In this document: positions 1 to 8,271 of the stretch, piece by piece | Layout: every line of letters starts with the position of its first letter | Numbering within the stretch: the stretch's first letter is position 1 | Source of the DNA: JBCAWW01 sp039024315 | GTDB taxonomy: Bacteria > Bacteroidota > Bacteroidia > J057 | NCBI GenBank assembly: GCA_039024315.1 | Contig: JBCCQN010000002.1 | Location: forward strand, 1-64,000 | Direction: 5' to 3' | DNA length: 64,000 nucleotides | Made by a program: the position numbers and the translations under genes | The notes under the pieces: model-generated | Database searches by the model: none | What the model saw: the letters and a program-made list of their open reading frames with translations, nothing else | What the model was told of the DNA's origin: nothing

Positions 1-1
1 C

Positions 2-514
2 GTCATCGCTAGTGCCAAAGACGAGCTTCGCTCTACGGCTTCCTTCTCTTGGATGGGTCCTTATCAAATTGCCAACTACTGCTTGCAAAATGATACCCAC
101 TTAGATGAAGCCCTCACTTGGATCGATCAATCCATCAGCACCGGCTGGGGCGCCCAACCAAATTTCAGTAATCTGTCTACCAAAGCCCAAATCCTCGAAA
201 AGCTTGATCGTCCAGATGAAGCCAAAGAAGCTTGGGCTATGGCCTTGGAAAATGCCACTGAGTTTCAGCGTTACCAGTATGGTTCTAACCTCATCCAGCA
301 AAACAAAAACGAAGAAGCCATGGAGCATTTCAAAGCTTCTGCCGAGATTTATCCTGACACTTGGTTGAGCCATGCCGGTCTTGGAGCGGCGCATCGCGTC
401 AATGGAGACCTTAAGAAGGCACTCAAGCACTATGAGATGTCTCTAGAAAAAGCACCGGATCAGTGGAAGCCGGGCTTAGAGACTCGGATCAATAGTGTGA
501 AGGAGAGCATATAA
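2..514 (+). CDS. DUF2911-type protein with TPR tail (C-terminal part, partial)
   Basis: The frame is open from base 2, so the start lies before the window; the first internal ATG is at 53. The stretch reading ELRSTASFSWMGPYQ followed by CLQN and EALTWIDQSI resembles the end of DUF2911 proteins, where this segment precedes helical repeats. The rest holds two or three TPR-like helix pairs (AKEAWAMALENA; EEAMEHFKASAEIYPD; KKALKHYEMSLEKAPDQWKPG). DUF2911 proteins are usually secreted and their biochemical role is unknown. The gene converges on the next one, with an inverted repeat in the gap. Family assignment is from recalled sequence pattern only. Confidence 0.75.
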   Translation, partial: VIASAKDELRSTASFSWMGPYQIANYCLQNDTHLDEALTWIDQSISTGWGAQPNFSNLSTKAQILEKLDRPDEAKEAWAMALENATEFQRYQYGSNLIQQNKNEEAMEHFKASAEIYPDTWLSHAGLGAAHRVNGDLKKALKHYEMSLEKAPDQWKPGLETRINSVKESI

Positions 515-550
515 GAGGGAGAGTATTTAGTATAAATCGGAGGGTGGTTT

Positions 551-579
551 AGCGACAAGGCACTGCCTTGTCGCGTGCT
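551..579. terminator. Strong inverted repeat between convergent genes
   Basis: Bases 552-562 (GCGACAAGGCA) are perfectly complementary to 564-574, giving an 11-bp stem around a single base (in practice a three-base loop). There is no T-run. It lies between two converging stop codons and may act as a bidirectional terminator, or may be a longer relative of the minihairpin repeat copy that follows it at 587. Confidence 0.5.
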
Positions 580-586
580 AGAGACA

Positions 587-603
587 AGCGTTCTGCGAAG
601 CAG
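587..603 (+). repeat. Minihairpin repeat copy (AGCGTT + CTGC-GAA-GCAG)
   Basis: Reads AGCGTTCTGCGAAGCAG, a textbook copy of the dispersed element found across this window. The stem is CTGC/GCAG with a GAA loop, which is the same core as the known very stable DNA minihairpin GCGAAGC. Intergenic. Confidence 0.8.
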
Positions 604-640
604 TAGGCAAAATCAAAATCTTCCTACTCACTACTGAATA

Positions 641-1375
641 CTAGCCCAGCGCCCGTTTGGCCGCGCTTATCCACTCAGCCTGGGCTTTGCGATAATGAGA
701 CGGAGAAAGCTTGGCATGGCGAATCATCTCAGCAAATACTTCGCGGGCTTGTTCAGGCTGGCCAGTTTCATCTAGGAGTTGCGCGTAGCGATACCTGGCC
801 TCCTCGCCACTATATGCCTTTGCCATATAAGCGTAAAATTCTAAAGCTTCGCTTTTGCGGCCGAGTGCCTCCAAGGATCTCGGTAATAAAAGATCAAAGT
901 CATCGGGACGAATATCCTTGCGGATAGCTTTACGTTTTTGCAAGGCTTCTACCGCTTCTTCAAAATTGCCAAGGTGAAATTGTGCGTGTCCAATGCCGGC
1001 CCAAATCGCGGGATCATCCGCATATAAACCCCTGCTGACCGGGAGATAGAGTTCCAAAGCTTCCGCAAAACGGCCTGCTTTCTGATAAGCCTCCGCCAGA
1101 GCCATACGATTGGCATGATTGGGTGCATAGGTAAAACGCTCTTCTCGTTCCTTCAATTCTTTTTCGGGAAAGAAAAATGACTCCATGCTGGACTTGGCAC
1201 CATCGGCCATACCGTTTTGCTGCATCTCCGGCAAATACTCTGTAAAGAAATAGATCCCGATGCCGATTAGGGGTAAAAAGATGATCAAGAAGATCCAAAA
1301 AGTCTTGCCTTTTTTATAGGCATGGATACCAAAATAAATTTGTGCCGCGATTGTCAGTATTCCTGCAAACTGCAT
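641..1375 (-). CDS. Membrane-anchored TPR protein
   Basis: 244 residues from the ATG at 1375. This start puts a hydrophobic N-terminus first: two transmembrane segments (about residues 3-17 and 26-44), with the arrangement seen in the PLDc_N-type hairpin (FGIHAYKKGKTFWIFLIIFLPLIGIG). A glutamate-rich linker and roughly four TPR-like helix pairs follow (AEALELYLPV, EEAVEALQKRK, SEALEFYAYMAKA, EQAREVFAEMIRHA). TPR domains mediate protein contacts; the partner is unknown. A longer frame reaching 1495 adds a Ser/Pro-rich lead without coding character, so it was not used. The gene stands alone, divergent from the small sorting-domain protein. Confidence 0.75.
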   Translation of the reverse strand: MQFAGILTIAAQIYFGIHAYKKGKTFWIFLIIFLPLIGIGIYFFTEYLPEMQQNGMADGAKSSMESFFFPEKELKEREERFTYAPNHANRMALAEAYQKAGRFAEALELYLPVSRGLYADDPAIWAGIGHAQFHLGNFEEAVEALQKRKAIRKDIRPDDFDLLLPRSLEALGRKSEALEFYAYMAKAYSGEEARYRYAQLLDETGQPEQAREVFAEMIRHAKLSPSHYRKAQAEWISAAKRALG

Positions 1376-1661
1376 TATTGTGTTTTTTGAAGTGTTTAAT
1401 GGTCCAAAATATTTTTCAAGCCCCTTTCTTACCTCCTGTTTATTGACGAAGCTGTGCGATTTCTTACACCCTGGGGAGGAGCTCCCAATCGCCAAATGCG
1501 AATATCAGGGGGCAATTTGTAGAAAATCGAGTTTGAATGGAAAGATTTATACCGCAAAAGGGAAATTTTCTTACACTGGCATCATCCTTGTGAAGATAGG
1601 GCAAATGGCTTTGGTCCAGTTTTTGGAAAAAATCTAACAGACACCAAACTTCATTCTTTAC

Positions 1662-2000
1662 ATGAGAGGCTTACTTTATTTTAGCTTTGTAACCCTGTTT
1701 ATTTTTGTAACCAGTTTCGCTCAAACAAAGACCACGGAAGAATCTCACTTAGCCCACAGCGCTAATTGGGAAGTATTTCCAAACCCTTTCTACAACACTT
1801 TCACAGTTGCCTCAGAAAGTAGAGAATTGGAAGTCGATATTTACGACTTGCAAGGGCACAGGATTCCTGCTACCATCTTTAGATTTAATGATGGTTCGCA
1901 AAATCTTTACCAAACTGGCTTAGAACTCAGTAAAGGACTTTACTTGGTTCGTGTCAGCGAAGGCGCCCAGCACCGTGTTTACAAAATGATGAAACTCTAA
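1662..2000 (+). CDS. Minimal secreted protein: signal peptide plus T9SS sorting domain
   Basis: 112 residues. A signal peptide (about residues 1-20, ending FAQ) is followed by a short linker and then directly by a type A T9SS C-terminal sorting domain: WEVFPNPFYNTFTV, VDIYDLQGHRI and GLYLVRVSEG with a final basic tail (RVYKMMKL). No passenger domain is present. Normally this domain directs a large cargo through the type IX secretion system and is cleaved during surface attachment. A free-standing one may be a remnant of a shortened cargo gene or a small decoy or spacer protein. A good terminator follows the gene. Confidence 0.85.
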   Translation: MRGLLYFSFVTLFIFVTSFAQTKTTEESHLAHSANWEVFPNPFYNTFTVASESRELEVDIYDLQGHRIPATIFRFNDGSQNLYQTGLELSKGLYLVRVSEGAQHRVYKMMKL

Positions 2001-2040
2001 ACCCTTTATTTTTAGTTTTTCATCCTATTTTGTCCAATTG

Positions 2041-2082
2041 ACCGCTTGGTTTTCCAGAAAATGGAAAATTGAGCGGTTTTTT
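2041..2082 (+). terminator. Rho-independent terminator
   Basis: Nested stems ACCGCT (2041-2046)/AGCGGT (2072-2077) and TTTTCCA (2050-2056)/TGGAAAA (2062-2068) are followed by a run of six T. It sits 40 bases after the small sorting-domain gene and upstream of bioB, so it separates the two transcription units. Confidence 0.8.
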
Positions 2083-2133
2083 CATGGTCTTCACTGCAAG
2101 CATTGGTAAATTCGTAGTTAAAATCTATAAGAA

Positions 2134-3129
2134 ATGTTACCTACCCTGTTTAGAAACGACTGGACGAAAGAAGAGATTCGTGAGATTTATCACCTGCCAT
2201 TCTTTGAATTAATATACCGCGCGGCGACCGTTCATCGTGAGCAAAATGATCCTCAAGAAGTACAAGTTTGTACTCTCCTTTCCGTTAAAACCGGAGGTTG
2301 CCCTGAGGATTGTGCTTATTGTCCCCAAGCAGCGCGCTATCATACTGATGTCAAGGTTCATCGCCTCCTAGATACTGCTGAAGTGTTAGAGGCCGCAGGC
2401 AAAGCCAAAGAAGCAGGTAGCACTCGTTTTTGTATGGGAGCCGCTTGGCGTGAGGTACGAGACAATCGCGACTTTGATCGCGTGATCGATATGGTCAAGG
2501 GAGTAAACAATTTGGGACTGGAAGTGTGCTGTACCCTCGGTATGCTCAGCGAATCCCAAGCGCAAAAGCTAAAAGAGGCAGGTCTATATGCCTATAATCA
2601 TAATCTAGACACCAGCGAAGAGTATTACGATGAGATTATCTCCACTCGTGATTATGACGATCGTCTAGATACCCTAGAAAATGTCCGCAAAGCCAAGATA
2701 TCTGTTTGTTCTGGTGGCATCATCGGGATGGGAGAGAGTGTTGAAGACCGCATCGGTATGCTACATACGCTTGCTACTTTACCAGAGCATCCAGAATCAG
2801 TGCCGGTCAACGCTTTAGTACCGGTAGAAGGCACTCCGCTTGAAAACCAGCCCAAAGTCCCAGTATGGGATATGGTGCGTATGATTGCCACGGCTCGCAT
2901 CTTGATGCCTAAGGCCATGGTACGCTTGAGTGCAGGTAGAGTACGCATGAGTCAAGAAGAACAAGCGCTTTGCTTTATGGCGGGGGCAAATTCGATCTTC
3001 TCAGGTGAAAAACTCCTCACCACTCCTAATCCTGGTGTAAACGCAGACGAAGTTCTCTTTCAGACTTTAGATCTCAAGCCTAGAGCAGCATTTAAAGGCG
3101 CCGCTGCAGAAAAATACCAACAGGCCTAA
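2134..3129 (+). CDS. bioB: Biotin synthase
   Basis: 331 residues, normal for the family. BioB is a radical-SAM enzyme that inserts sulfur into dethiobiotin, the last step of biotin synthesis in the cytoplasm. The radical-SAM cluster ligands are C56, C60 and C63 (GGCPEDCAYCPQ). Other hallmarks are YNHNLDTS, GGIIGMGE and the C-terminal RLSAGR and ANSIFSGEKLLTT, which bind SAM and the auxiliary cluster. It is the first gene of a four-gene biotin operon, with a 10-base gap to bioF. No biotin riboswitch or BirA-type operator was recognised upstream. Confidence 0.97.
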   Translation: MLPTLFRNDWTKEEIREIYHLPFFELIYRAATVHREQNDPQEVQVCTLLSVKTGGCPEDCAYCPQAARYHTDVKVHRLLDTAEVLEAAGKAKEAGSTRFCMGAAWREVRDNRDFDRVIDMVKGVNNLGLEVCCTLGMLSESQAQKLKEAGLYAYNHNLDTSEEYYDEIISTRDYDDRLDTLENVRKAKISVCSGGIIGMGESVEDRIGMLHTLATLPEHPESVPVNALVPVEGTPLENQPKVPVWDMVRMIATARILMPKAMVRLSAGRVRMSQEEQALCFMAGANSIFSGEKLLTTPNPGVNADEVLFQTLDLKPRAAFKGAAAEKYQQA

Positions 3130-3139
3130 ACTTGAGTCT

Positions 3140-4294
3140 ATGGATCGTATTGAGCAATCTCTGTCCGAGCGCCTCGCGCAACGGCAGAGTGCTGGATTAT
3201 TACGGACTTTAGAGCAGATACCGCCAGATGCCGTTGACTTTTGTTCCAACGATTATTTGGGTTTGGCCCGCTGCGCGGAACGCTTCTCTCCATCTCCTGA
3301 GCATAATGCTGGCGCGACAGGTTCGCGGCTGATCTCTGGCAATACAGCTTTAACAGAACAGCTCGAAGCGAAACTCGCAAGTTTTCATCAGGCTGAAGCA
3401 GGATTGCTCTTTAATAGCGGCTATGATGCTAATGTAGGTTTTTGGAGTTCCATCGCGGGTCCGGAGGATACCATCATTACCGATGCTTTGGTTCATGCCA
3501 GCATCATTGATGGGGTACGCCTCAGCAAGGCGAAAAGGATGATTTTCCGTCATAATGACCTAGACCATTTAGCATTGCTGCTAGAAAAAGCGCAAGGCAA
3601 TACCTTCATTGGTACCGAGTCGGTATTCAGTATGGATGGCGACAAAGCGCCTTTAAAGGAAATTTGCCAACTAGCCCAGCGCTATCATGCCGCCCTAATT
3701 GTGGACGAGGCGCACAGCAATGGGATCCTAGGGCCGCAAGGCAAAGGATTTGTGGTCGAGCAGGCACTGGAGCAGCAAGTATTTGCGAGGGTACAAACGT
3801 TTGGCAAAGCCGTGGGAAGACATGGAGCCATCGTACTAGGTAGCAAAACGCTCAAAGCTTATCTCCTTAATTTTGCCCGCTCTTTTGTCTTTACCACTGC
3901 CCTACCCCCACAAAGTATTCAAGCCATCGATCAAGCCTACGATTTGATTAAAGTAGCAGACGATAAACGCAGCCAACTTTTGCAAAATGTGCAGGCATTT
4001 ATTGCTATGAGGAAGCGTTCGCCATGGGCGTGGCTAAACAGTGAAAGCTGGATCCAATCGGTGATCATTCCCGGTAATCAAATGGTAAGGCTCGTCGCCG
4101 AACGCTTAAAATCAGCTGGCTTCGCCGTCAAAGCCATCGTCAGTCCGACAGTAGCCCCAGGTAGCGAACGCATCCGTATTTGCCTCCACAGCTTTAATAG
4201 CTTGAGCGAAATGGAAGCTTTAATGAAAAAACTCGAAGATCTACATCAGGAATTATGCAGCGATATGTCGTCGCCGGTATTGGCACAGAAATAG
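3140..4294 (+). CDS. bioF: 8-amino-7-oxononanoate synthase
   Basis: 384 residues. A PLP enzyme that condenses pimeloyl-ACP or -CoA with alanine to give KAPA, the first ring-forming step of biotin synthesis. It shows the family marks FCSNDYLGLA, GSRLISGN, DEAHSNG (from residue 189) and the PLP-binding lysine K223 in TFGKAVGRHGA. A minihairpin repeat copy lies inside the gene at 3268-3284 and is read as the residues around RCAERF, directly after the conserved NDYLGLA. The 3' end overlaps bioD by 40 bases in another frame, which is longer than the usual ATGA overlap and suggests translational coupling. Confidence 0.96.
   Translation: MDRIEQSLSERLAQRQSAGLLRTLEQIPPDAVDFCSNDYLGLARCAERFSPSPEHNAGATGSRLISGNTALTEQLEAKLASFHQAEAGLLFNSGYDANVGFWSSIAGPEDTIITDALVHASIIDGVRLSKAKRMIFRHNDLDHLALLLEKAQGNTFIGTESVFSMDGDKAPLKEICQLAQRYHAALIVDEAHSNGILGPQGKGFVVEQALEQQVFARVQTFGKAVGRHGAIVLGSKTLKAYLLNFARSFVFTTALPPQSIQAIDQAYDLIKVADDKRSQLLQNVQAFIAMRKRSPWAWLNSESWIQSVIIPGNQMVRLVAERLKSAGFAVKAIVSPTVAPGSERIRICLHSFNSLSEMEALMKKLEDLHQELCSDMSSPVLAQK
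3268..3284 (-). repeat. Minihairpin repeat copy inside bioF (CCGC-GCA-GCGG)
   Basis: On the minus strand it reads AGCGTTCCGCGCAGCGG. It keeps the bioF frame and is translated on the plus strand as part of ARCAERF. Confidence 0.8.
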
Positions 4295-4884
4295 GCAAAA
4301 CTGTGGTTTCAGCCATCCTTTGCCATGCGCTAGAAGCTGACTATTGGAAGCCCGTACAAGCAGGGGAACTAGATTTTAGCGATAGCCATAAGGTGCAGCA
4401 ATGGGCAGGCCTTAGAGATGCGCAGATCCATCCGGAGGCTTATGCCTTAAATCAACCTATGTCGCCTCACGCCGCAGCCCCATTGGATGGCATTGAAATA
4501 AACATGGATCATTTCCAGCTACCAGAATCAGATCGACCATTGATCGTAGAGCTAGCGGGTGGCATTATGGTCCCGCTCAATGAGCAACATCTCAACCTCC
4601 ATCTTTTGAAGCAATTGCAGTTGCCGGTGATTCTCGTTTCTCGCTATTATCTAGGCAATATCAATCACAGTCTGTTGAGTGCGGCCATTTTGCAGCAGCA
4701 TGGCGTTCCCGTTAAGGGTTGGATACTCAATGGCGATACAGTCCAACCTACTAAAGAAGCGATTTTGTCCTTCAGTGGCATTCCTTTATTGGCGGAAATC
4801 CCTGATACTGAGGAAGTAGATAGTCATTTTGTCCAAAGCGAAGCTCAGCGCCTTCGAGCCAATCTCAGGCAAGCATTGTTATGA
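4255..4884 (+). CDS. bioD: Dethiobiotin synthetase
   Basis: 209 residues, slightly short for the family. ATP-dependent carboxylation of DAPA closes the ureido ring to make dethiobiotin. The N-terminal P-loop is GIGTEIGKT (residues 8-16), followed by DYWKPVQAG carrying the substrate lysine, and PHAAAPLDG and ELAGGIMVPL typical of BioD. It starts 40 bases before the end of bioF and ends 4 bases into bioA (ATGA overlap), so the three genes are probably translationally coupled. Confidence 0.95.
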   Translation: MQRYVVAGIGTEIGKTVVSAILCHALEADYWKPVQAGELDFSDSHKVQQWAGLRDAQIHPEAYALNQPMSPHAAAPLDGIEINMDHFQLPESDRPLIVELAGGIMVPLNEQHLNLHLLKQLQLPVILVSRYYLGNINHSLLSAAILQQHGVPVKGWILNGDTVQPTKEAILSFSGIPLLAEIPDTEEVDSHFVQSEAQRLRANLRQALL

Positions 4885-6164
4885 TCGATTTACAATTTGA
4901 CAAAGCCCATCTGTGGCATCCTTATACCTCTATGCATCATCCACTACCCGTTTATCCGGTGGTTGGTGCCGAAGGTGTTTATATCGAATTAGAAGATGGT
5001 AAGCGGCTAATTGATGGCATGTCTAGTTGGTGGACGGCCATTCATGGGTATAATCATCCAGCGCTCAACCAAGCGATGAAAACTCAGTTGGATCGGATGT
5101 CGCATGTGATGTTTGGGGGTTTGACGCATGAGCCCGCTATTGAGTTAGGCAAGAAGTTGGTGGCTATCAGTCCCCCCTCCATTGATAAAGTATTTTTTGC
5201 TGACTCAGGTTCAGTGGCGGTAGAAGTAGCTATCAAAATGGCGATCCAATACTGCTTTGCTAAAGGGCAGCCCCAAAAACAGGAATTATTGACCATCCGC
5301 TCTGGTTATCATGGAGACACCTTCCAAGCGATGTCAGTCTGTGATCCCGTAACGGGCATGCATGAGATCTTTAGAGGGGTACTCCCTAAACATCATTTTG
5401 CGGAGGCTCCGCAGATTGCTTTTCATGATGCATGGCAGGCGGAGGACATAGCATCCTTTACGCAATTGATGGAAGCGAATCACCACAAATTGGCGGCGGT
5501 AATTATGGAGCCAATTGTACAAGGTGCTGGCGGGATGCGTTTTTATCATCCAGAGTATTTGAAGGAAGTCCGTCGCCTCTGTGATCATTATGAAGTCTTA
5601 CTGATTTTGGATGAGATCGCTACCGGCTTTGGCCGCACAGGCAAGCTCTTTGCCTGCGAGCATGCAGGGATCGAGCCCGATATCATGTGCGTGGGCAAAG
5701 CTTTGACCGGAGGTTATATGACCTTATCGGCTACCATGACCAGTGAAAAAGTCAGTCAGCATATTTCTATGGGTCAAGCCAATGGAGGAGTATTTATGCA
5801 CGGTCCAACCTTTATGGGAAATCCTTTGGCTTGTGCCGTGGCAGGCGCAAGTATTGATTTACTATTAGCCAGCGATTGGCAGGCAAATGTAGCTCAGATT
5901 GAGCAAGGCTTACACAAAGGCTTATCTGCCTGTTCAGGATTAGATACTGTCGCGAATGTCCGCGTACTGGGGGCTATAGGTGTGGTAGAAATGAAAAAGC
6001 CCGTCGAGATGGCGAACATCCAACGGGCATTTGTTGAGGCGGGGGTTTGGGTAAGACCATTTGGAAAGTTGGTCTACGTTATGCCACCCTATATTATTTC
6101 AGAAGAACAATTGGCCGCCTTGTGTCAGGCCATTGTCCAAGTAATTTCAACTCAAGCTAATTAA
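4881..6164 (+). CDS. bioA: Adenosylmethionine-8-amino-7-oxononanoate aminotransferase
   Basis: 427 residues. Class III PLP aminotransferase that uses SAM as amino donor to turn KAPA into DAPA. Diagnostic features are the N-terminal HLWHPYTSM, DGMSSWW, FADSGSVAVEVAIKMA, DEIATGFGRTG and the PLP lysine K273 in VGKALTGGYMTLSA. It is the last gene of the biotin operon; no bioC, bioH or bioG homologue lies in the window, so the pimeloyl precursor must come from genes elsewhere. Its stop codon overlaps the stop of the convergent gene by four bases. Confidence 0.96.
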   Translation: MIDLQFDKAHLWHPYTSMHHPLPVYPVVGAEGVYIELEDGKRLIDGMSSWWTAIHGYNHPALNQAMKTQLDRMSHVMFGGLTHEPAIELGKKLVAISPPSIDKVFFADSGSVAVEVAIKMAIQYCFAKGQPQKQELLTIRSGYHGDTFQAMSVCDPVTGMHEIFRGVLPKHHFAEAPQIAFHDAWQAEDIASFTQLMEANHHKLAAVIMEPIVQGAGGMRFYHPEYLKEVRRLCDHYEVLLILDEIATGFGRTGKLFACEHAGIEPDIMCVGKALTGGYMTLSATMTSEKVSQHISMGQANGGVFMHGPTFMGNPLACAVAGASIDLLLASDWQANVAQIEQGLHKGLSACSGLDTVANVRVLGAIGVVEMKKPVEMANIQRAFVEAGVWVRPFGKLVYVMPPYIISEEQLAALCQAIVQVISTQAN

Positions 6165-6826
6165 GCTTTGCTGGCTTCATCAGCAGCATCTTCTGCTGCA
6201 TCCTCCACTGCCTCGGCAGCATCAGCAACAGCATCTTTAGCTTCTTCAACAGCTTCCGTAGCGGTTTCCTTGGCTTCTGCTACTGCCTCTCCAGCAGTTT
6301 CAGCCGCTTCTTGGGCTTCGCCTTTGACTTTCGCAGCAATTTCATCGCCTTTTTCTTTGACGGTATCCACTGCGTCAACGACCATTTCACTACCCTTTTC
6401 GTAGGCGTCTACAGCCATTTCTTTGGCAGAGTCAACGGCATCACCGGCCATCTCTTTGCCTTTTTCGACCATTTCACTGCCTTTATCAACGATGGCACTA
6501 GCAGTTTCTTTGGCGGAATCAACCGCATCACCAGCCATTTCTTTGCCTTTATCAACCATTTCGCCGCCTTTTTCCATCATAGCGCTGGTAGTCTCTTTAG
6601 CAGAATCAACTGCTTCACCGGCCATTTCTTTGCCTTTTTCGTATGCTTGGTTGGCCACTTCCTTGGCTTTATCGAGGGCCTCACTGGCTTCTTCTTTTAC
6701 TTCTTCCATTACCTCTGCGCCTTTTTCGTAGGCCTCAGCGGCGAGCTCTTTTGCGTCTTCAATCGCTTCTTCTGCAGCCTTCTTGGTGCTGCCAAAGATG
6801 TTTTTTATTGAATCAAAGATTCCCAT
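6161..6826 (-). CDS. LEA-like Ala/Lys/Glu-rich amphipathic repeat protein
   Basis: 221 residues from the ATG at 6826 (MGIFDSIKNIFG), preferred over a frame start upstream that adds an unrelated hydrophobic lead. After about 15 residues the whole protein is an imperfect repeat of roughly 11 and 22 residues, such as KGKEMAGDAVDSAKE, recurring three or more times with KGSEMVEKG variants, then a DAVADAAEAVEDAAED tail. There is no signal peptide or membrane segment. Composition and heptad/undecad spacing match group 3 LEA-like or apolipoprotein-like helices, which can bind membranes or protect proteins under desiccation. Such repeats evolve fast, so homology is uncertain. The gene converges on bioA with a 4-base overlap. 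Confidence 0.7.
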   Translation of the reverse strand: MGIFDSIKNIFGSTKKAAEEAIEDAKELAAEAYEKGAEVMEEVKEEASEALDKAKEVANQAYEKGKEMAGEAVDSAKETTSAMMEKGGEMVDKGKEMAGDAVDSAKETASAIVDKGSEMVEKGKEMAGDAVDSAKEMAVDAYEKGSEMVVDAVDTVKEKGDEIAAKVKGEAQEAAETAGEAVAEAKETATEAVEEAKDAVADAAEAVEDAAEDAADEASKA

Positions 6827-6937
6827 AATTTTCAGGTTAATGTATGTGAGTTTTCTTATGATATATGGAATAATACGAATATTTGACAATATAGCGGGAA
6901 TAAGGTCACTTTTTTCTGATGGATTTTACGATTAGAT

Positions 6938-6965
6938 AAAAAAAAGAGCAAATATTAGTAGCTCT
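6938..6965 (-). terminator. Rho-independent terminator of the cystathionine enzyme gene
   Basis: On the minus strand the hairpin AGAGC/GCTCT (6961-6965 with 6945-6949) is followed by a run of eight T. It lies 24 bases after the stop of the upstream minus-strand gene. Confidence 0.75.
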
Positions 6966-6988
6966 GTATCATGCTAATAATGAAGCTT

Positions 6989-8134
6989 TTAGATTTCCGC
7001 TAAGGCCTTAGCGAGATCGTCCACCAAGTCATCAGCATCCTCGATCCCAACAGATACGCGAATCAAAGTATCGGATAAACCCGCTTTCTCCCGCTCTGCT
7101 TTGGGGATGGACGCATGGGTCATACTCGCCGGATGACCAATTAATGATTCTACTCCCCCCAGGCTCTCAGCCAAGGCGAATAATTGTGTGCCACTTAAGA
7201 TTTTGATCGCGTCTTCCATGGAATCTCCCTTGAGTGTAAAAGAGATCATGCCCCCGAAGTCGTGCATCTGTTCAGCGGCAATCGCGTGGTTGGGGTGTTC
7301 GGCGAAGCCGGGCCAATTGACATGAGACACCTTGGTATGCTCCCTGAGAAAATGAGCGACTTTTTTACCGTTTTCACAATGGGCTCGCATCCGTAAGGCG
7401 AGGGTTTTGATACCTCTAAGTACCAGAAATGCATCCATAGGACCAGGAACCGCACCACAGGACTTTTGAATAAACCTGATCTGCGCGTCTAATTCTGCAT
7501 CATTAACTACCACACAGCCCATGACTACATCGGAGTGCCCCCCAATGTACTTAGTGATGGAATGCACGATAATATCCGCTCCAAGGTCTAAAGGATTTTG
7601 TAAAGCAGGGGAAGCGAAGGTATTGTCTACTACGGTCAGCAGATTGTGACGTTTGGCAATTTCGGTCGCGCCTTTGATATCGATGATATTGATCAGCGGA
7701 TTGGTAGGCGTTTCCAACCAAATCATTTTTGTCTGGTCATTGATATAAGCCTCAAGCTTGCTGATATCTGAAAGATTCACATAATGAAACTTGATCCCGA
7801 AGGGTTCGAATATCTTACTAAACATCCGATAACTTCCGCCATAGAGGTCGTTAGTGGCAATCACTTCGTCTCCAGGGCGGAGCAATTTGATGACAGCATC
7901 CATAGCGGCCATTCCGGAACCAAAGCAACTGGCAAAGCGGGCATTTTCCAAGGCAGCCAAGGCATTTTCCAAAACGCTACGGGTGGGATTTTTGGTACGT
8001 GCATACTCGAAGCCTTTGTTGTCTCCAGGAGCTGCTTGCACGTAGGTACTGGTTTGATAAATGGGCGTCATGATGGCCCCAGTAAAAGGATCGGGTTCGA
8101 CCCCAGCATGAACAGCTTTGGTGCTGAATTTCAT
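6989..8134 (-). CDS. Cystathionine gamma-synthase/gamma-lyase family enzyme
   Basis: 381 residues from the ATG at 8134 (MKFSTKAVHAG), the standard N-terminus of the family; a longer frame to 8224 is not needed. Cys/Met-metabolism PLP enzyme with YQTSTY, EYARTKNPTR, CFGSGMAAMDA, DNTFASP and the PLP lysine K195 in HSITKYIGGHSD. Whether it makes cystathionine (MetB) or cleaves it (gamma-lyase) cannot be settled from motifs. A copy of the minihairpin repeat (7300-7310, CGGC-GAA-GCCG) is read in frame as part of GFAEH. It shares a 137-base divergent upstream region with the EcsC gene and has its own terminator. Confidence 0.92.
   Translation of the reverse strand: MKFSTKAVHAGVEPDPFTGAIMTPIYQTSTYVQAAPGDNKGFEYARTKNPTRSVLENALAALENARFASCFGSGMAAMDAVIKLLRPGDEVIATNDLYGGSYRMFSKIFEPFGIKFHYVNLSDISKLEAYINDQTKMIWLETPTNPLINIIDIKGATEIAKRHNLLTVVDNTFASPALQNPLDLGADIIVHSITKYIGGHSDVVMGCVVVNDAELDAQIRFIQKSCGAVPGPMDAFLVLRGIKTLALRMRAHCENGKKVAHFLREHTKVSHVNWPGFAEHPNHAIAAEQMHDFGGMISFTLKGDSMEDAIKILSGTQLFALAESLGGVESLIGHPASMTHASIPKAEREKAGLSDTLIRVSVGIEDADDLVDDLAKALAEI
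7297..7310 (+). repeat. Minihairpin repeat copy with diverged leader (CGGC-GAA-GCCG)
   Basis: The leader is GTGTT instead of GCGTT, while the stem-loop 7300-7310 is intact. Inside the cystathionine enzyme gene. Confidence 0.6.
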
Positions 8135-8271
8135 ATGATTTTTTTCGCTATATTCAATTAATCGAGAATAAATCGGATATTTTAATAGCAAGCATTTAAA
8201 ATATCGGGAACTATTTATTCCCAAACACAGTAAAAGTAATCAATAAAGGCCCATAAATCTTTTTAGTTCCT

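Noticed and set aside
1376..1661. Coding extension or small gene in the divergent gap before the sorting-domain gene
   Set aside because: Frames there are short and lack coding character; read as promoter space.
4255..4294. Frameshift between bioF and bioD
   Set aside because: Both proteins have complete motifs and normal ends in their own frames; overlap is a simpler reading.
6168..6811. Several long plus-strand frames over the LEA-like gene, rich in Ser/Ala or Phe
   Set aside because: They are antisense reflections of the repetitive Ala/Lys/Glu codons of the minus-strand gene and have no independent start signals.
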